DNA of 64,000 bases from Theocolax elegans. Taxonomy: Eukaryota; Arthropoda; Insecta; Hymenoptera; Cerocephalidae. Shown here in pieces: positions 32,865 to 44,647 of this stretch. The stretch's first letter is position 1; every line of letters starts with the position of its first letter. The notes under the pieces are model-generated. The model ran no database searches, had not been told where the DNA came from, and saw only the letters and a list, made by a program, of their open reading frames with translations. The stretch covers positions 40,471,313 to 40,535,312 of the forward strand of contig CM047426.1 of the NCBI GenBank assembly GCA_026168455.1, given 5' to 3'. Position numbers and translations under genes: made by a program.

Positions 32865-33165
32865 ATAAACCTTAAAACCACATAAACCAGAAATATAGAC
32901 CATGAAAATCATGTAACCCAATTATCGCAAACTTTAAATCTATACAACCAACAAACACATAATCAAAAATCTGCCAATCCTAAAACCACATAACCCAGTA
33001 CCGCATACCCTAAATCCACGTAACCGAGAAATATCAACTATTTACCCTTAAACGCAAAAATCGTATAGCGTAGTTACCACAAAACTCAAAAACTCATAAT
33101 CCAATAATCACAAAACCTAACAGTATAACCCTTAAACCACATAACCAAATTATCAAAAACCTGTA
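32865..33165. repeat. Degenerate minisatellite, about 35-bp unit
   Basis: Repeated variants of CCTAAAACCACATAACC and AATAATCACAAAAC. Roughly eight imperfect units. Confidence 0.65.
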
Positions 33166-33380
33166 ATTATAATGCATCATAACCTGATCAAGCCTTAATA
33201 AGTGCCCTTTATAATTTTTATCAATAACTAAACCAGCTTTTTGGAAATTTTAGGACCGGAGCCCCATTCTGTACAGTACTATAAGAAACTTGTCAAATTT
33301 TGGTGAAAATTCATTGAATATTTACGAAGAATAGTGCGAAACTGTAATTCACAATAATTAGGATATGTAGCATAAGTTAC

Positions 33381-33623
33381 TTGTATTTTGATTTAGTACC
33401 GCTCAGAAGATCACCTTTTTCAAGAGATTTCGAGTGGCGGTAGTTAGAATGTTGGCTAAGACCGCTGGTGAAAGTTATGCTTCATGAACGTCATAAAATT
33501 ACTAATTTTCATGTATTTTAAGAAATAACTTTCACCATCGGTCTTAGCCAATAATCTAACCACCGCCATTCGAAAGCTCTTAAAAAATGTGATATTCTGA
33601 GCGGTGTTAGATCAAAATCAATT
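33381..33623. mobile_element. Foldback MITE
   Basis: Arms of about 95 bp, left ACCGCTCAGAAGATCACC and right its near-complement, plus GGTGAAAGTTAT / ATAACTTTCACC in the inner part. Non-coding. Confidence 0.65.
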
Positions 33624-33904
33624 GTGGTGTGGTCGCTTTTTTTGATAACCAATATTTTCGGGTGTCCTATGTCTTCGAGATTTTAAAATTAATTATTGTA
33701 ACCTGGGTAGATAAGTTCTAAAGCTTATTTTGAACTAAAGTTGTATGTAATATTTTTTCAAAAAAATCAATAGATGTTAAGAAAAATATCTTTAAAAATA
33801 GCAATTTTTTAAAAAAATTGAAAAATTTCCTTCTTTCATGGTGGAATAACTCTATATATATATATATAGGCAGGCTGTAAATATCTTCCAGAAAATAGAA
33901 AATG

Positions 33905-34480
33905 TCTTTTATAATAGAAAAATGTGAAGAAAGTCAAGTTATTTCTTGCCAAAGGCCATTTTTACGGGAGTTATTCGATATCTAATAATAATATCAATAA
34001 AAAATTCCTCCACTTTGATCGGTTATAACTCCAAAACAAACAGATACAAACACTCAAACCAAAAATCAGAAGAAAGTTGAGTTCAAGTAGATATGATTTA
34101 GAAAAAAGAAGCTCAAATTGCTTAATTTGGAGCAAAGTTATGAAGAAAATAAGAAATTAAAGATTATTAGGCCAAAAGAAACCATAAATTTTTCATATTA
34201 AATTGTGGTTAAAATTTCTTCAATTGCTTATTTTCTTCATAACTTTGCTCCAAATTAAGTAATTTGAGCTTTTTTTCAAATCATATCTACTTAAACTCAA
34301 CTTTCTTTTGGTTTTTGGTTTGAGTGCCTATCTTTAGATGTTTTTGAGTTATAAGCGATCAAATTGGAAGTAGTTTTTATTAATATTATTATCAGTTATC
34401 AAATAACTCCCGTAAAAGTGGCCATTGGCCAGAGATAGCTGGGCTTTCTTCACATTTTTATATTATAAAAGACATACCAA
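33905..34480. mobile_element. Foldback element, family F, copy 2
   Basis: Second copy of the element at 27945-28495, with inverted arms. Its right flank runs directly into Polinton B at about 34515. Confidence 0.7.
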
Positions 34481-34514
34481 AGTTAGGATAAGATCTGTTT
34501 CACAGAGGCCAAGT

Positions 34515-34830
34515 ACTCCCCTTGTTAGTGCATAATACAATGGTAGTATCAAAATTGAAAAATTAGTTTAATTTAGAAATTGTAAAAATTGTAGGTGACG
34601 AATTGCTTCTAAAAAGAAGATAAGTTTACGAGTTTATATGAGTCGACTCGATCTGCTGTAACCTGATCTTCATAACCGAATTTCAATTTTTCTTTTTGTC
34701 AATTTTGAAGAAAAGTTGATTTTTATTTTACGAATCACTTCTCTATCTTTGTTAGTTAGAAATTGTTAATAATAAAAAGAGTTCTAATTATCGTATCGAG
34801 GTGATTTTTAAATCTATATAATTTTATTTA
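34515..34830. repeat. Single unit of the 351-bp Polinton repeat
   Basis: Reverse complement of one unit of 21520-22790, including GAGTCGACTCGATCTGCTG and ATTATCGTATCGAGGTGAT. Confidence 0.8.
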
Positions 34831-34916
34831 GTACATGTGACGATTATTATGTGAAAATAAATATTCTAAATGATGAAATTTGTATATATAGTAAAAAACG
34901 ATTGTATTGTTTTAGC

Positions 34917-35670
34917 TCGAGAAAACTTATTGCGTGAAGCAGAGGAGAAGAAGGAGGAAAACGAATAATCGGTTAACAACGATTATGATGATACTTCCAG
35001 TGATACAAGTGATAGTTCCTATGATTCGGATGATGAACCTTCTGCTCAAGTGGAGCAAGCGTTTAATGAAAATTAATTCAGGGTTGCGTTGAATGATTTA
35101 TCTTCATCGGAAAATTATATGATTTGGATGCAGAAGAAATTACGAACAATTTTTGATGTTATACGAAAATTCCAGGGAACTGTAGCATACACTTGTGAAT
35201 CAACGTGTGCGTACACCCGAACCAACACCATCTACTTCAGCAGCACCTGTCGTAATTATTCGTTCGACTGAAAGAAGGGAAATGGTACACAATTTTATTC
35301 GTGGGATATCACCGTCCAGAGAAATGGTGTTTCAGACGAGAGAACATAATAGGGTAACCACCCACAGTTTCGATCAACGTAGCGCACACGATATGCAAAT
35401 CAACGAAAGTATTTTTTAAATAAAAAATTATGTTTCTCGTATTTACACAATCTGTATAATAATAAATTTTATTTCATTTGGTGAAGCTTTGAGAACGTTC
35501 ATTTACTACCGCCATTTTTATTCAACGAAGTACAAAGAATTATATATATTCGTAAAGCACAAGAACTAAGACGTGCTATTAGATTTACAATCCACCTCAT
35601 TTACTGAAAATGATCTGGAGGACCTTTTATCTCGAGTATCTGAAAGCTTTTCCGGACCACCTGAGGGATA
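34917..35670 (+). pseudogene. Polinton acidic ORF 1 (copy B)
   Basis: Counterpart of 21437-20661. Begins after TATTGTTTTAG; an early stop (GAATAATC near 34965) and frame changes break it. The part 35195-35419 (RVRTPEPTPSTSAAPV, HSFDQRSAHDMQINE) is open. The 5' splice-like GTAAGTAT of copy A is lost by a 4-base deletion. Confidence 0.55.
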
Positions 35671-35744
35671 ATGTAATTAGCTTTATGTTTTCTTACTTTA
35701 ATCTGTTTTCAAATAAAATATTACTAAGTTTTAATTTCTTGCAG

Positions 35745-36149
35745 GATATAATACGTCAAAGAGTTCCAATTCAGAATCAACAATAAATTATGATTATAAT
35801 GCAGTCTTATCTTCGTCAGCTTCTGACACTGCTGAATCATTTATTTCAAAATCGTATGTAACCAATGGCAAAACTTCCGGGTACGATGCGGATTCGTCTG
35901 CGATTGATGTAACACAATATGGATGTGGAGGAGATAATGATATTCAGAAAAACCGCGATTTATCCAGTAAAGACAACGAGTCTTCTGATTCCGATGAGAT
36001 CGACAATGAAATTCACGGTCCCGGTGAGCGTTTTATTATATATGAGGAAAATCACAAATACATAAGTAAATACAAAATTAACGATGAACGATTGGTAATT
36101 AAAATAGTGGCTCCTTCTCGTGTTGGTAATGTTAACCCAAGTACATAGT
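35745..36149 (+). pseudogene. Polinton acidic ORF 2 (copy B)
   Basis: Open after TTTCTTGCAG to NVNPST-stop just before the polymerase ATG. Serine/acid-rich. Same as 20600-20200 on the minus strand. Confidence 0.5.
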
Positions 36150-36153
36150 TAGA

Positions 36154-39100
36154 AATGGCCATCCGTCATATACATTCTTTTATAATTTCACGAAGTGCCC
36201 TAAATGATTTTATATGTATTGTCGTATCGACCTGTCAATAATTTTCTTATAAATGATCTCTGGTCGTTAAACAGTGGGTTGACTCAAAGTAATGAAAGTT
36301 TTCAATTAGATGAAACCTTTACATTAACAGTATCTCTCGTTGACGTACCTACCGGTGAGGGTGGAACAAGAAAAAAAATTGTACTAAATAATTTAGGAAT
36401 ACGTTCGATTGAAAAATCAACGCGATCGTCAACGGAAAAATCTCACAAAGAATTAATGGGAAATTATTCGAGAAGGTCGTCGAAAAATGCAGGAACAAAA
36501 AGCTGATTAACTTCTTATATCATCAAACGTTAATATTCCATTGGAAGGATGCGAAATTCATAAGATACAGCTATTTCAACAACATTATGCTCAAAAAAAT
36601 ATAACAATAGTTATTTACGATAATGAGACTTTAGGAAGCGGTGTACCTGCTTTTTTCGATGGACGGCCATACGTAAACGAAAATAGTAATGGTATTCAGG
36701 GTAATATAAATATTTTATACGACTCTAGCGCGCGACATTTTAATACGATTTTAAATTTAACTGCAACAGCAAGATTAAGATTCTTTTGTGAATTTTGCAA
36801 TAAAAAGTATACATACATAAATTCGCATAAGTGTACAGTCAAGTGTGCTCGGTGTTTTGTGTCACCTCCTTGTGCGTCGGAAAGTAATGCGTCAGATACG
36901 TGTAATGATTGCAATAGAACATTTTACAAACAACAATGTTTTGATAATTATAAAAAGTATGGTAGTTATAAAAAAAATAATAAAAAATTGTGTGATGTTG
37001 TCAAAATGTGCTCTAATTGTTGTAAAGTTGTTAATGTATATAGAGGGAAACACGAATGCGGTTAAAGTTACTGTAATTTATGTCATTCAATACATAATGG
37101 AAATGATTTGTGCTATATTCAACCAATAAAGCATATTTCAAGTACGATAACATCTTCAAAGAAAAGTCTGTTCATTTTTTCTTCCTATCGCGGTAACCTC
37201 AACATACAAATACATATACCGAATTTATGTTTAGTTCAACAAGTTTGCAATAACTGTATGCATAAGTCATATATTCAGGAAAATTGTGAAACATGTAGAA
37301 TACGCGAATATATTTTTTGCAAAGATCCAGTTAAAAATTTAATTGAATTGTCAATAAGAAAAAATTTAGAATTTAGTCAAATTATTTGCATCGCTCATAA
37401 TGCCCGAGCATTCGATGTGCAGTTTCTTCTTCGTGAAATTGTTGAGATTATGTCGTTAATTACAAATGTTATCTTAAATGGTAAAAATATTCTAAGGATA
37501 CAATGTGGACGAACAAAATTTATCGATAGCTTGAATTACTTTAACATGAGACTTAGTGTTTTACCGGCTGCATTTGCGTGCACTCCTTCTGCAAGAAATG
37601 GTTATTTTCCGCATTTATTCAATACACAAAAAAATCAAAATTACATTGGTTCTTTACCCGATCTAAAGTATTACGCACCAGATTCCATGTCGAGTAGCGA
37701 ACGAAAGGCATTTTACGCGTGGTATAATGAAACTTTGCCGTCTTATGAATTCAATTTTCGAACAAAAATCGTAGAATATTGTCTTATGGATGTCCAGATT
37801 TTGAGACTTGCTTGTATCGCATTTCGAAAAATATTTTTAGAATTTGGAAATACATGTCCATTAAGTTACCACTATAGCATCAGCTTGCTCGATTGTATTC
37901 AGAAAAAAATTTTTGCGCAAAAATACAATTGGAATAATTCTGTCTGGAGGATATAGGCGAGCAGATAAATATTCTCAAAAATCTTTGCAGTGGTTAGTTT
38001 ATTGTGAACGAGAACTCGGCCGGGAAGTCATTGATGCCGGTAAAGCGCGTGAGTTTATTTTACCCGAATGGTTTCGCGTTGATGGTTATCTTCCTCAGAA
38101 TGAAAATAATCTAAATGAAAAAGGGATCGTTTTTCAGTATCAGAGCTGCTATACACATGGATGTCCAAAATGTTTTGACAAATTTAGAGATCGTAAAATG
38201 GCATATGGACGTACAATGAACGAAGCTTACAAAAATACGTGTAAAAAAGTTGAAAAGATAAAAGATTTAGAATATAAAGTGCGTGAAATGTGGGAATGCA
38301 AGTTTGACGAGTTAAATATACACAATCCAGAAATTAGAGAATTTGTAGAACATCACCCAATAATGTATAAATCCATCTTAAGTCCACAAGATGCTTTTTT
38401 GGGAGTAGAACAGAAAATATCGTTGCTCGACGCTCTGTTGAACCGGGAGAAAAAATTAAATATACCGACATTGGCTCGCTTTATCCATATGTGTGTAAAA
38501 GAGGATGATTTCCTATTGGTCACCCACGCATTTATATTGGTAATGAATGTTCCGAGCTGGTAAATGATAATATAAATGACTTTTCCCGAATTGAAGGGTT
38601 AGTAAAGTGTAAAGTTTTACCACCAAGAAATTTATTTATTCCATTGTAACTTATAAAAATGAAAGGTCGCCTACTACTTGCTCTTTGTCGATCTTGTTGC
38701 GAAGAAATGAATTAAAATGATATACTCATACTAATAATACTAGTACTCATACTAATGAACATAATGAACGTGATCGGAAATTTTCCGGCACTTGGGTTGC
38801 TGTCGAGCTGCGTAAAGCCATTGATCTTGGTTGCAAAATTACAACAACATATATAGTATGGCAATATGAGATAACTCAGTATGATCAAAAGACAAATACC
38901 GGTAAGCTTTTCGCGGATTATATAAATACTTTTTTAGCAATTAAACAAAATGTTAGCGGTTGGCCTTCATGGTGCGTCAACGAAGAGACGAAACAATTAT
39001 ATATTGATCAATATTTTAACGATGAAGGGGTACAATCAGAAATTGACTAAATTGAAAACAACCCTGGGTTGAGAGCGTGTAGCAAGATGAGTTTGAACTC

Positions 39101-39794
39101 TTTTTGAGGTAAATTCGGGCAGAAGAGTAACTTCAAACAAACGCAAATTGTCAGATCTCGAGAGGAATTATTAAAAATTATAACGAGTCCCGAAAAACAA
39201 GTTAACGAATTGTTACCTTTCAATGACGAAATCTTGTATGTTAATTGGGAGTACATAGATGAAGCTGTAACTCCATTGTCTCATACAAATGTTGTGATTG
39301 CAGCTTATACTACTGCTCAAGCAAGGTTAAAACTGTTCGAACATCTAGAACAATTGCAAAGCCATGTACTGTACTACGATACTGATTCTTGTATATTTAT
39401 TTCACGTAATGATGTTAATGAATACGAACCGAGTTTAGGGAGTAAATTGGGTGATATGACGAATGAATTAAAATGTTATGGAGAGGGAGCGTACATTGAG
39501 AAGTTTGTATCTGGGGGACCAAAGTTTTATGGAATGAGTATAGTAACACCAAGTGATGTAAAAATTGAGTGTTGTAAAGTTAAGGGTATAAATTTAAATT
39601 TTTGTAACAGTATAAAAATCAATTTCGAAAATATTGACAAGCTGATTTCTGATGCGTTTGACAGAAGTACAGAAAATGAAAATGAGCGTACAAATAATGA
39701 GTATAAAAAAATAAAATTAAAGTTTAAATGTATCCGAAGAATTAAAACGCATAAAGTTATAATGAAAGATATGAAGTTAAATCTTGTAACGTAG
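36154..39794 (+). pseudogene. Polinton protein-primed DNA polymerase B
   Basis: Replicates the element from a terminal protein primer. In order: N-terminus MAIRHIHSF (36154), cysteine-rich region (36541-37065), exonuclease domain 37108-37956 with ExoII-like AHNARAFDVQFLL and ExoIII-like VEYCLMDVQIL, a segment with CYTHGCPKCFD (near 38155), polymerase motif A YTDIGSLYPYVCKRG (near 38480), GKFGQK (near 39115), and motif C YYDTDSCIF (near 39375), ending KLNLVT. At least six frame changes or stops and two small deletions near 36190 and 36435. Catalytic motifs remain readable but the gene is dead. Confidence 0.88.
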
Positions 39795-40135
39795 TGTTGA
39801 AAAAACGCCGATACATTAACACAATATTATCACTGCCATTCGGATGTAAAATGTAATTAATAAATATATTTCTTATCTGTTAATTCTATAATAGAGGTTT
39901 ATAACCCATTAATTTACTATGAGCATAATAATAATAAGCGAATTTATGCATAATTAACTGATAAAACGCGACTAGACCAGCTTATACATTGAAATTAGCT
40001 TATTACTCTGCGGAAAATATCTAGCAAAGCTCCCGCGCCGCGCCGCCGTCGCCGCCGCCGCCGGTCAGCGTTTTCTTTTATATGGAGTTTGATATAAATA
40101 CACAGAATTCTTAGTTTTATAGAATAGTTTAACTA
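39795..40135. other. Intergenic spacer with a GC-rich island
   Basis: No gene. 40028-40071 is almost pure G/C, (GCC)n-like (GCGCCGCGCCGCCGTCGCC), in a very AT-rich element. Confidence 0.7.
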
Positions 40136-40182
40136 ATGGGGACACAGTGGAAACATCCATTTACGTGTATAATCAGTGGACC

Positions 40183-40213
<31 letters not shown>

Positions 40214-40816
40214 TCAGTGGACCAACGGGTTGTGGTAAAACTATATTCGTTAAAAAGTTTCTTCGTAATCTTACCGATATTTGCGATTCAAAGTTTGATA
40301 GTTTTATTTGACTATGGGGAATGGCAAGAGAACTACAGAACAGACTTTCAGTTGGGAGGATATGTCGGTAAAACAATAGAATTTCACAAGGATTTACCAC
40401 AACCTTCCGACTATTCTCACGACAACAATAGGGATAAATTAATAATCAATGATGACCTGATGAGAGAATCATCAAATAACGTAGTGTCTGTTTACAAAAG
40501 GAAGCCATTACAAAAATATTAGCGTAATTTTTATTACACAAAATTTGTTTTATAAAGAATCCGGTTAACGAGACATATCTTTAAACGCCAATTATATCGT
40601 AATTTTTAAAAATCCACGAGATCGTGCACAAATTCAATACCTCGCTCGTCAAGCCTATCCTGAAGACCCAAAATTATTACAATTCCACCCCATGGATATC
40701 TTTTGCTAGATTTGAAACAGAGCATTCGGGAGGAAATACGATTTCGCACAAAAATCTTTCCCGACGATAAAGTGCAGTACGTGTACGTGCCAAAATACAG
40801 CTCGAAATTTCGATAA
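40136..40816 (+). pseudogene. Polinton FtsK/HerA-type packaging ATPase
   Basis: Starts MGTQWKHPFTCIISGP; the Walker A motif GPTGCGKT is split by a poly(A) insertion at 40185-40211. After it, the frame reads VKKFLRNLTDICDSKF, GEWQENYRTDFQ, later FKNPRDRAQIQYLARQAYP (near 40620), and ends VQYVYVPKYSSKF. The second Walker region around 40420-40560 is scrambled by indels. In the family this ATPase packages DNA into capsids. Confidence 0.8.
40185..40211. mobile_element. Poly(A)-only retroposition scar
   Basis: AGT plus about 24 A residues flanked by a perfect 14-bp duplication AATCAGTGGACCAA (40171-40184 and 40212-40225). The duplicated target is the codons for the Walker A loop. Looks like an insertion of just a tail by LINE machinery. 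Confidence 0.85.
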
Positions 40817-40834
40817 GAATAGAGAAGGAAGAAA

Positions 40835-41270
40835 ATGATGGACAGTGCTAATCAAACTATGAGGCAGAAAAGATCGAGGAGATAAATAGGAGGCTGTATA
40901 CCCAACCATTTCAGTAAAAAGTGCGTATCCGTGTTGAATGCTCTGTGTCACGCAGATAATAAACAATGGGTAGCTCTTATACACTCAGCAAATAAAGACT
41001 TAATTAACTGTATATGCGTGTGTGCGTTGAATATCTTTAAAGGTGTTGTCTCATTGAAACAGTGACAAAAATCTAAATTGAAAAGATATCGTAAAGTTTT
41101 GCGAAAATTGATTGAAACAAAAAAAAAGAAAGAGCAAAAGAAATGTTAATTACGACTGGGTAAAAAAGAAACGAGTAATTGTGCAACAAGGCGGCGGTTT
41201 CCTTCCTCTCTTGCTGGCACCGATTATAGGAACATTGATTTCCAAAATATTTGGAAGTAGTCAGCAGTGA
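40835..41270 (+). pseudogene. Polinton small basic protein with hydrophobic C-terminus
   Basis: MMDSANQTMRQKRSRR then a stop, KCVSVLNALCHADNKQWV, LINCICVCALNIFKGVVSL, a basic stretch, and VQQGGGFLPLLLAP followed by IIGTLISKIFGSS. Order and motifs match a protein I recall from invertebrate Polintons/adintovirus-like elements lying between ATPase and integrase; its role is not known to me. The last 20 residues could insert in membrane. At least two frame disruptions. Confidence 0.6.
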
Positions 41271-41276
41271 GAGAAA

Positions 41277-41977
41277 ATGCATCATGCTCAAAAAATGGTG
41301 ATGGTTCCCGAAGACGTGTTTCAAAATACAGTTCTACAACAACAACAACAACAATAACAAGATTAAGTAAAGGACACATCGGAAGAATGTGGATTTCAAA
41401 AAAAGGTAATGTGTTATCGCGTCTTGATGCCGAAAGGCACGACATCTTATTCTCCAAGAGTATAAGAGACGAACGAGAAAGGAGTCTAAAATATTTACAA
41501 GTATTACGTCGATATTTACACTTTAAAAATATTGAGCGTACCGTAGAAAATGAAGAAGATGAAAACGAAGAGGTAAACGCAACAACATTATCCGAACAGG
41601 AAATTATTGATACTCTTCCAAAAACGTACAAAAACAAAGGTTAAATACTTCTTAAATACTGGAAATCTAATAATCTTGACCGTTTAACTTGGAATGAATG
41701 TAGAACTGTATTAATAGATAATAAACCTATATCTAATTCTAACGTTGTAGAAATTGTAAACTACGCACTCAGAAAAAAGAAGACAGTGGAGGAACCTACA
41801 GGAGCTATTGAAATAGCTAGGTTTATATCATTGTCTTAAACTCCTGTATATCTTGTTAGAAACGCAAACCTGTTAAAATTGATTGAAAGAGTTTATCCCA
41901 AAAAATTGAAGAGAAAAATTAGTGAAAAACCTCAAGCGTCGGTAAGAAGAGAAATGTGGTTGAGAATTGTTGCATAA
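41277..41977 (+). pseudogene. Polinton conserved accessory protein
   Basis: Start MHHAQKMVMVPEDVF chosen because KMVxVPE openings are typical in this position; a CAA repeat (poly-Q) follows and the frame shifts there. The next frame (to 41644) reads SKGHIGRMW, LSRLDAERHDILFSK, LKYLQVLRRYLHF and the PKTYKNKG block; after a stop, KYWKSNNLDRLTWNE, SNSNVVEIVNYALRKKK, PTGAIEIARFI. The W-N-E...S-N-I/V-x-x-L/I-V pattern is shared with Polinton proteins encoded just upstream of integrase. Function unknown. Confidence 0.6.
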
Positions 41978-41979
41978 AA

Positions 41980-43034
41980 ATGTCTTACGTTAAAAAATAT
42001 TATGTTTCCCATGCTAATGGTTACACTGGTGCTCGTCAGTTAATCGAAAAAAAATCGTCAAGAAAAGAATCGGATATACGAATGGTTGAGTAATCAAGAT
42101 TCATACACTTTACACAGACCAATTCGTCGTAAGTTTCCTAGATTATATCACAACGTTTTAAACGTCGACGATTGTTGGGGGATGGATTTATGTGACATGC
42201 AATCGGTAAAATCTGATAACGATGGATACTGTTACATATTGGTAGTAATAGACTTTCTCAGTAAGTATGCATGCATAAAGGTATTGCGTAATAAAAGTGC
42301 AAAAACAGTATCCGATGCTTTTCAAAATATACTTTCGAGATCAAATAGAAGAGTAGCTGTATATGTACAGTCTCATGCAGGGAAAGAATTTGTTGGATCT
42401 AATTTTCAAGAATTTCTCAAGAAAAAGGGGATTTTGTTTCGTAAAGCCGCTGTTGTAGAGCGTTTAAATCGAACGTTAAAGGAATGTATGTACAGATATT
42501 TAACACATAAAAATACTCACAGATATATCGATATAATTGATAAAATTGTTAACGCATACAATCACACAAGACACACCGGCACTCAGATGATCCCGGTTAA
42601 TGTTACCGTTTACAATGCTTCCAAAGCGAGAAAAAATTTACAGAAATATGCTTTAAATCAACGAAAGTCATCTCGTTCCTATATATACAAAATGGATGAT
42701 TATGTCCGTATCAGTCGTTCAAAAGGTACCTTTGAAAAAGGTTATGAGAAAAACTACAGTGAAAAAATTTTCAAAATCTCTCGCATTTCTGTGCGACAAA
42801 ATTTATACACTTATGAACCAACAGATTTAAATAATGAATTGATTAATGTTTTTTTACCCTGAAGAATTAGTTTTGGTAGGTAACAAACTTGTACGCAAAG
42901 GATCTGAATTTAAGATTAAACGCACTATCAAAAGTAAAGGGCATGGTTCAAACAAACAAGTATTAGTAAAGTGGTTAGGTTATCCCCACAAACTTAACTC
43001 TTGGATGAAAGCCAGTGAAATTGGTCAGATTTAA
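41980..43034 (+). pseudogene. Polinton retroviral-like integrase with C-terminal chromodomain
   Basis: Starts MSYVKKYYVSHANGYTGARQ; a frame change near 42090 leads to a long open stretch (42086-42862) with the first catalytic Asp in WGMDLCDMQS. The second catalytic position reads VQSHAGKEF where TDxGKEF is expected, so the Asp is His. About eight residues are missing before VVERLNRTLKE, which keeps the Glu. A run of seven T near 42848 shifts the frame into a chromodomain (YPEELVLVGNK, KQVLVKWLGYP, NSWMKASEI) ending at 43034. Inactive. Confidence 0.88.
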
Positions 43035-43041
43035 AAAAACA

Positions 43042-44631
43042 ATGGATAGTGATAATTTTTACGTAGTTCTTCCTAGTAACAGTAGCATGCGCTACTTTCC
43101 TGAAAATACTACGTCATGTTACACCACACATTTATCACACGCAATTTCTTTACATGGTCATTGGAGCATTTTTTTTCTTTTTTCATAGTCATTATTTAAT
43201 ATTTAAATCATGCGCTACCATAGTACTGATTTTTTTGTTATAGTTTTGGATGTGTTCTTTCGAATGCCGTCGGTAAAATTGACTTAACCCTTTTTTGAAA
43301 AAAGTTATGATTTTTTTAATTAAAAAAAATATAGAAAATTTGTCGCTATTTTTTGATAATTAATTTTTTTTCATATTATAAAATGTATTTATATCGTTCG
43401 ATTCATGAACAAAAGAGCATAAAATAGTTATACTTTCACCCTATATTTTTTGTAATTTATTCTTAGCTAGTCAAAAATTTTGATTTCAATGTAAAAACAC
43501 TCAAAAATAGAGAAAAATGAATAAATTTGGTTATTTTTCGTGTTATTTTTATTATTTATTTGTTATTATTTATGTGTTATTTATTTTTCGGGTTATTTTT
43601 CGATAGTCAAAAATTTTGTTTTTAATGAAAATACACGAAAAATAACCAAATTTATTCATTTTTCTCTATTTTTGAGTATTTTTACATTGAAATCAAAATT
43701 TTTGACTAGCTAAGAATAAAATACAAAAAATATAGGGTGAAAGTATAACTATTTTATGCACTTTTGTTCATGAATCGAACGATATAAATACATTTTATAA
43801 TATGAAAAAAAATTAATTATCAAAAAATAGCGACAAATTTTCTGTATTTTTTTTAATTAAAAAAATCATAACTTTTTTCAAAAAAGAGTTAAGTCAATTT
43901 TACCGACGGTATTCGAAAGAACACATCCAAAACTATAACGAAAAAAATCAGTACTATGGTAGCGCATGATTTAAATATTAAATAATGACTATGAAAAAAG
44001 AAAAAAAATGTTGGTCGTTTGGGCGTTAATGGGTACAAATTCCATGTACAATATTACACATTCAAGAGAAGGAATCGAGTTTCTCTTATCGGATTGACAA
44101 TTGAACTGAGAGAATCGCGATATATATTATATGTTCATTTCCATCAGGCTTATACGAGGACATTACCAATCTTCAACCTGCAGTAAATCAAGCAATCGAA
44201 TTTACAAAACACATCCAACTCACACGATCAGTTAAAAAAAAGGGGATTTTATACTTTTCATAAAGTTTGTGATTGTGAGCAAACTCATTATATTTTCTTT
44301 AAGGAAAAACTCAAACGAATATTTGGATTTGAAAATAAAAGCTACAAAGATACAGGAAATCCGATAAATTTGAATGAAATTACAGTTGAGGTTGACAGGT
44401 CTGCTTCTCACGCAAAAGCGATTCCTGATCAACTTTTGTTTACACGGATATTTGTGAGCCTTACACTGTAGGCGATGTCAGAGCTGCTCTATTCTGTTTA
44501 GTGTGCTACAATAACGCAAAGTACGAAAGCGGTGGAACCATGTAATAGATATAAGAGATCAATATGGTAATCACGTGCCATTTGAATACGGAATGTTGAC
44601 AGTTACACTTCACTTTAAACGCGTTAATTAA
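43042..44631 (+). pseudogene. Polinton minor capsid (penton) protein, interrupted
   Basis: MDSDNFYVVLPSNSSMRYFP and CYTTHLSHAISLHGHWS are the hallmark N-terminus of the Polinton penton (single jelly roll). An 844-bp palindrome interrupts the frame at 43167-44010. Downstream pieces include LGVNGYKFHVQYYTF, FVYTD-like ICEPYTVGDV (near 44450) and the C-terminal IDIRDQYGNHVPFEYG-MLTVTLHFKRVN. Further frame changes and a central deletion. Confidence 0.85.
43167..44010. mobile_element. 844-bp near-perfect foldback element in the penton gene
   Basis: Left end CATTTTTTTTCTTTTTTCAT, right end its exact complement; arms of about 380 bp with only a few differences, loop about 80 bp near 43550-43625. 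Non-coding. The high arm identity implies a recent insertion or arm gene conversion. Confidence 0.88.
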
Positions 44632-44647
44632 ACTAGTAACTAATGAT

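Larger units (their letters stand above)
31990..32870. repeat. Inverted repeat arm, left of Polinton B
   Basis: Reverse complement of 47570-47995, apart from a 389-bp insertion at 32319-32707. Shared words include ATAAACCCATTTTCTATCAAC, GCGGCAAA-like and CTCACGCGACTAAGG. A related, more diverged block is at 48190-48360. Confidence 0.8.
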
